A stretch of DNA of 33,125 bases from Caryophanales bacterium UBA5026 (GTDB lineage: Bacteria > Bacillota_I > Bacilli_A > RF39 > UBA660), in contig DICM01000016.1 in NCBI GenBank assembly GCA_002416285.1, positions 1 to 33,125 on the forward strand, written 5' to 3'. Below the pieces are notes generated by a model, which did no database searches, had not been told where the DNA came from, and saw only the letters and a list, made by a program, of their open reading frames with translations. This document shows, piece by piece, positions 30,278 through 33,125 of this stretch. Made by a program: the position numbers and the translations under genes. Position 1 is the first letter of the stretch; every line of letters begins with the position of its first letter.

Positions 30278-31744
30278 TTTCTTTTTACATATTGTCTAGT
30301 TTCTTCAATTAATTGATTTTTAAATGTTACATAAGATTCTGTACCATCTACGTAATATTGATGAGGCATAATTGTTCTTTTCACTTCTGGATAAAGTGTT
30401 TTCATCTGCTCATTACAATATTGCTGTTTTTCAAATATTTCTGGATCTTCATAAACTAGTGTTCCATTTAAAAAGATAGGTCGTTGTAATTCTACTAAAA
30501 TAAAATTGGTGATTTCACTTTTTTTCATACTGTTACCTGGATCAACAATCATTAATTTATCCTTCATAATTGTCTCATCTTGTCTTGTCATAATGTCAGC
30601 AAGTGCATATCCGGTTGTTCTATCGTAAGCACGATATAATTTCTTGTAATCAGGATTGACAATTTTAATGATGTCGTTACTTAACTTGATTTTAGGAATC
30701 CAATTATCATTTTCTTTCAGAGCTACTTCTTTATACACACAGCCCATCCTTCCATCAGGTTTTGAAATATTGTCACCAACACCTAGAACATCAAATTCAG
30801 CCCCTTGAATAAGCAGTGATTCAATTGATTCTGGATTTAAACCATTGCTTAAACATATTTGTACATCATTCAATCCTGCTTCATGAAACATTCTTCTTGT
30901 TTCCTTTGATAAGTATGCTAAATCACCCGAATCAATTCGCACACCTTTTAATTGATATCCATTCGGAATCAGGTATTCTTTTGCTACTCGAATTGCATTT
31001 GGTATTCCACTTTTCAATGTATCGATGGTATCTACTAATAACAGGCAATTATCGGGATAAACTTTCGCATAGGCGAGAAAAGCCTCATATTCTGTATTGT
31101 AAGACTCTATCCAACTATGAGCTTGTGTACCCATCGCTTTTATATTTAACATGTCAGCTACAAGGACATTACTAGTTCCCATACATCCGGCCATAATTCC
31201 ATAAATTGAAGAATCGATCGCAGCTTCAGATCCATCAGCTCTACGAGCTCCAAATTCCATTACCCCCGACATTTTCTGGAGATGCCTCAACGATCCTTCT
31301 CGCTCCAGTTGCATGTTCCATAGCTCCGTTAATCATCGATAAAATTGCTGTTTCAACAATTTGTGCTTCAATTAGTGGTGCTTTTACTGTAATTAGTGGT
31401 TCATTTGGGAAGACTGGAGTTCCATCTGGAATCGCATAAATGTCACCTGTAAATTTAAAATTTCTTAAATAATCAATAAACTGATTGTTATATCCTTTTC
31501 TTTTAAAATAATCTAATTCTCTTTCTCCAAATTTCAAATTTTGAATGTAAGAAATAATCTTATCTAATCCAGCCATAATTGCGTAACCGCCATTATTTGG
31601 TACTTTACGGAAGAATACATCAAATACTGCTTCCTCATTTTGTTTTTGATTTAATAAATATCCATTTGCCATTGTAAATTCATATTCATCAGCCATCAAA
31701 GTATAGTTTCTTGGTAATCTTTCATATCCGTTATATAATTTCAT
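30274..31744 (-). CDS. pncB: Nicotinate phosphoribosyltransferase, split by a frameshift
   Basis: The gene would encode about 490 residues, the usual length of PncB, but is read in two frames. The first part (31744 to about 31268) runs MKLYNGYERLPRNYTLMADE to ARRIVEASPENV. The second continues GVMEFGARRADGSEAAID to the stop at 30274. The break falls at a run of five G on the minus strand (plus-strand C at 31263-31267); four G would restore one frame and give ENV-GVMEFG, the conserved strand. PncB joins nicotinate and PRPP to nicotinate mononucleotide. Everything else looks intact (RIDSGDLAYLS, LGVGDNISKP). The break may be a sequencing error, a variable homopolymer or a true mutation. 1 bp after pncA. 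Confidence 0.88.
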
Positions 31745-31745
31745 A

Positions 31746-32387
31746 TTATTTTCCTCTTCTTTCTAAGATTAATTCTTTTTGTTCTAATTCCTCGAAGTCT
31801 TGAACAACTATAATTCCTGCTTGTTTCATTAAGTCATAAGCAATTTTGTTATAGTATTCTCGATCATGAACATCTGGAATATGATAGGTTTCTATCGCAC
31901 TCTTCACTGCGAATACATCAATATCTAGATTTAATTGGTTGAAATAGTTTTTTAATGGAATTAGAAAGTTTAATACACATATATCAGTACAACAACCAAC
32001 TCCTACTACTTGTCTTAAATTTTTTATTTTTCCTAGATCTTTCATTGCACTTGGTGCGAAAATGTTACTAGTAGAATTTTTTTGATAAACAATAGAGCTT
32101 GCTTCATATTCCTTTAACTCATCAATTAAGTCTGCTTCTGAAGTTCCGACTATACAATGTTCTGGAAATGTCTTAAACTCAATGGCATTCTTTTCATGAC
32201 AATCTTTTACAAATACGACACCTTGATTTTCTTTCTTAAATTTTTCAATCAATTTTATTTGTTCCGCAACAGTATGCATAATATATGGGTCTGCTAGTGC
32301 CCCAAATTTGGTAAATCCATTTACCATGTCAATGACATACAACATTCTTTGATACTCTCTCAATTGTTTAATGTTTTCTTTTTTCAT
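31746..32387 (-). CDS. pncA: Nicotinamidase
   Basis: 213 residues of the isochorismatase-like fold. The catalytic triad is D20 (YVIDMVNGF), K103 (YQKNSTSNIF) and C137 (GCCTDICVLN). Metal ligands include D62 and H64 (KDCH). It hydrolyses nicotinamide to nicotinate, the entry of the salvage route. First gene of the operon, behind a consensus promoter covered by palindromes. Start: AAGAGGAAACT before ATG. A short hairpin, ACAAG / CTTGT, lies in the leader. Confidence 0.92.
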   Translation of the reverse strand: MKKENIKQLREYQRMLYVIDMVNGFTKFGALADPYIMHTVAEQIKLIEKFKKENQGVVFVKDCHEKNAIEFKTFPEHCIVGTSEADLIDELKEYEASSIVYQKNSTSNIFAPSAMKDLGKIKNLRQVVGVGCCTDICVLNFLIPLKNYFNQLNLDIDVFAVKSAIETYHIPDVHDREYYNKIAYDLMKQAGIIVVQDFEELEQKELILERRGK

Positions 32388-32401
32388 AGTTTCCTCTTCT
32401 T

Positions 32402-32426
32402 TCTTATTAATATTTTGTTAATAACA
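32402..32426. promoter_or_regulatory. Second candidate NrtR operator in the pncA leader
   Basis: On the minus strand TGTTATTAA-N7-TTAATAAGA: 17 of 18 half-site positions match the palindrome at 32456-32480, with the same 7-bp spacer. It lies about 40 bp past the -10, where a bound repressor would block elongation or form a loop with the first site. Confidence 0.65.
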
Positions 32427-32455
32427 ATTATTAAATTTTATACAAGTTTTTCGCT

Positions 32456-32480
32456 TGTTATTAACATTATATTAATAACA
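32456..32480. promoter_or_regulatory. Candidate NrtR operator over the pncA -10 box
   Basis: A perfect inverted repeat TGTTATTAA-N7-TTAATAACA whose spacer contains the -10 TATAAT. A protein bound here would exclude RNA polymerase. The adjacent regulon gene nrtR makes NrtR the likely ligand, but binding is inferred. Confidence 0.75.
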
Positions 32481-32494
32481 TATCAAAATGTCAA
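32466..32494 (-). promoter_or_regulatory. Consensus sigma-A promoter of the NAD operon
   Basis: TTGACA (32494-32489), a 17-bp spacer and TATAAT (32471-32466): a full consensus match in both hexamers, so the unrepressed operon should be very active. Confidence 0.85.
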
Positions 32495-32536
32495 CTACTT
32501 TTTATCGTTTTGCTAAAAACAATTTTTATTTATAGG

Positions 32537-32571
32537 AATAAAAAAAGAAATAGTTAAAATTCTATTTCTTT
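32537..32571 (-). terminator. Terminator of the 87-residue gene
   Basis: AAAGAAATAG (32544-32553) and CTATTTCTTT (32562-32571) form a 10-bp stem with an 8-nt loop; a run of T follows on the minus strand. It lies about 100 bp past the stop and just upstream of the pncA promoter. Confidence 0.7.
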
Positions 32572-32668
32572 CAAGATTAGTCCTTTTTCTGTGAACTGAC
32601 AGGGTTCGCTTCAATCCCTAGTTAGTAATTATTTCATATTGAGAAAATTCAATTTTACTTTGGAAACT

Positions 32669-32932
32669 CTATAAATCTTTTCCCTTAGTTTCAACTTTAT
32701 TATAAATTCTATCATTTTTAACTAACATAAGTATCTCTAAATATTGTTTTAAACCAGCAGTAAATTCTTCGTCAATAAAGCCATCGCCTATTGGTCCAGG
32801 TTCAATCGCTAATTCCGTATAATGAATCTCTTTATCTAAATTTTCATCACTATATGTTGTTTGTGCACGTATATAGTCTTCGGATAATCTAAGCAGATTA
32901 TTTCTAACTTGTTTCAGTTGTTCCGTATTCAT
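32669..32932 (-). CDS. 87-residue hypothetical protein
   Basis: Soluble, acidic, with a helical N-terminus (EQLKQVRNNLLRLSEDYIRA), a middle turn-rich segment (ELAIEPGPIGDGFIDEEFT) and a C-terminal helix ending in basic residues. The start follows CAAGGAGTG by 8 nt, and a TATAAT sits at 32959-32954 with no clear -35. It has its own terminator, so it is outside the NAD operon. I do not recognise a family. About 90 bp of unexplained DNA separates its stop from the terminator. Confidence 0.6.
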   Translation of the reverse strand: MNTEQLKQVRNNLLRLSEDYIRAQTTYSDENLDKEIHYTELAIEPGPIGDGFIDEEFTAGLKQYLEILMLVKNDRIYNKVETKGKDL

Positions 32933-33103
32933 TTATTTTCACTCCTTGTATTAATTATAACATACTGAAGGCTATGTTTGCGATGCTGACTAAGGGCTGT
33001 TATGATAAAAAGATTTTAAAAATTTTACTTTCTTTATAATTTTCTATTTCTAATCATCCATAACATTGCTCTATTGGACTTTCTCTAAGAAAATCTTCTT
33101 ATC

Positions 33104-33125
33104 AAAGGATTATAATACCTTTAAA
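33104..33125. repeat. Right copy of the 22-bp terminal inverted repeat
   Basis: Exact reverse complement of positions 5-26. The window stops inside or at the edge of this repeat, so its full length on the right is unknown. Confidence 0.7.

Noticed and set aside
30274..31744. Two separate genes in place of pncB
   Set aside because: The two frames are consecutive parts of one nicotinate phosphoribosyltransferase of normal total length that meet at a G homopolymer.
32580..32668. Riboswitch-like stretch (AGGG...CCCT with an A-rich tail) after the 87-residue gene
   Set aside because: It lies downstream of its gene and upstream of a terminator, and I cannot match it to preQ1 or NAD+ riboswitch consensus; no feature is claimed.

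Overview
The window is strongly AT-rich DNA from a low-GC, Gram-positive bacterium of the Bacillota, probably a Bacilli or Erysipelotrichia-type gut lineage. It carries spoIIGA-sigE, so the lineage makes endospores or descends from spore formers. Ribosome binding sites are of the AGGAGG type and TGA is used as a stop, so the code is standard. The species cannot be fixed from sequence alone.

Layout: (1) 1-3.5 kb, minus strand: a phosphodiesterase-like protein with a decayed active site, then two look-alike coiled-coil/two-helix membrane proteins flanking a soluble coiled-coil protein. (2) 3.6-5.9 kb, minus: four-gene run of DUF1653, CYTH, an unknown protein and a DUF368 lipid-carrier transporter; then a plus-strand flippase-like membrane protein (6.0-7.0 kb). 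(3) 7.1-10.0 kb: a leucine-rich-repeat-like protein with a small partner gene, and a LysM-LysM-(STP)10-CAP protein. (4) 10.16-17.96 kb: an accessory island whose two ends carry tRNA-Lys 3' sequence, with a third short copy of the core inside. It holds a three-gene unit of unknown function (one member has a nuclease-like PD..GIEI motif), two truncated IS3-type transposases joined back to back, and a second three-gene unit: nucleotidyltransferase, class I aminoacyl-tRNA-synthetase-like protein and S51-type peptidase. I see no integrase gene. (5) 17.96-18.29 kb: a tRNA-Lys(CUU) gene interrupted inside its anticodon by a 260-nt group I intron. (6) 18.4-24.3 kb: a 56-residue small protein, sigE, spoIIGA, a lipoprotein, a FAD/Rieske oxidoreductase, a zinc-peptidase-like protein and a surface protein with four 26-residue GCTD repeats. 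(7) 24.4-32.5 kb: an NAD salvage regulon. (8) 32.7 kb: a small unknown gene.

How the genes work together: the NAD operon reads pncA, pncB, a Nudix hydrolase, nadE, a PRPP synthetase, a radical SAM protein and nadD on one minus-strand transcript. It encodes every step from nicotinamide to NAD plus a PRPP supply. It starts at a consensus promoter (TTGACA, 17 bp, TATAAT) whose -10 is covered by a 9-7-9 inverted repeat; a second near-perfect copy lies in the leader. Just past the operon terminator is an NrtR-type regulator with a degenerate Nudix box, whose own -10 is covered by a weaker copy of the same palindrome. That makes a self-contained regulatory circuit. The pncB reading frame is broken by one extra G in a run of five.

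The most unusual items are the group I intron in tRNA-Lys(CUU), the tRNA-Lys-bounded island with its two unknown operons, the radical SAM gene built into the NAD operon, and the palindrome circuit. The first and last bases of the window also form a 22-bp perfect inverted repeat.
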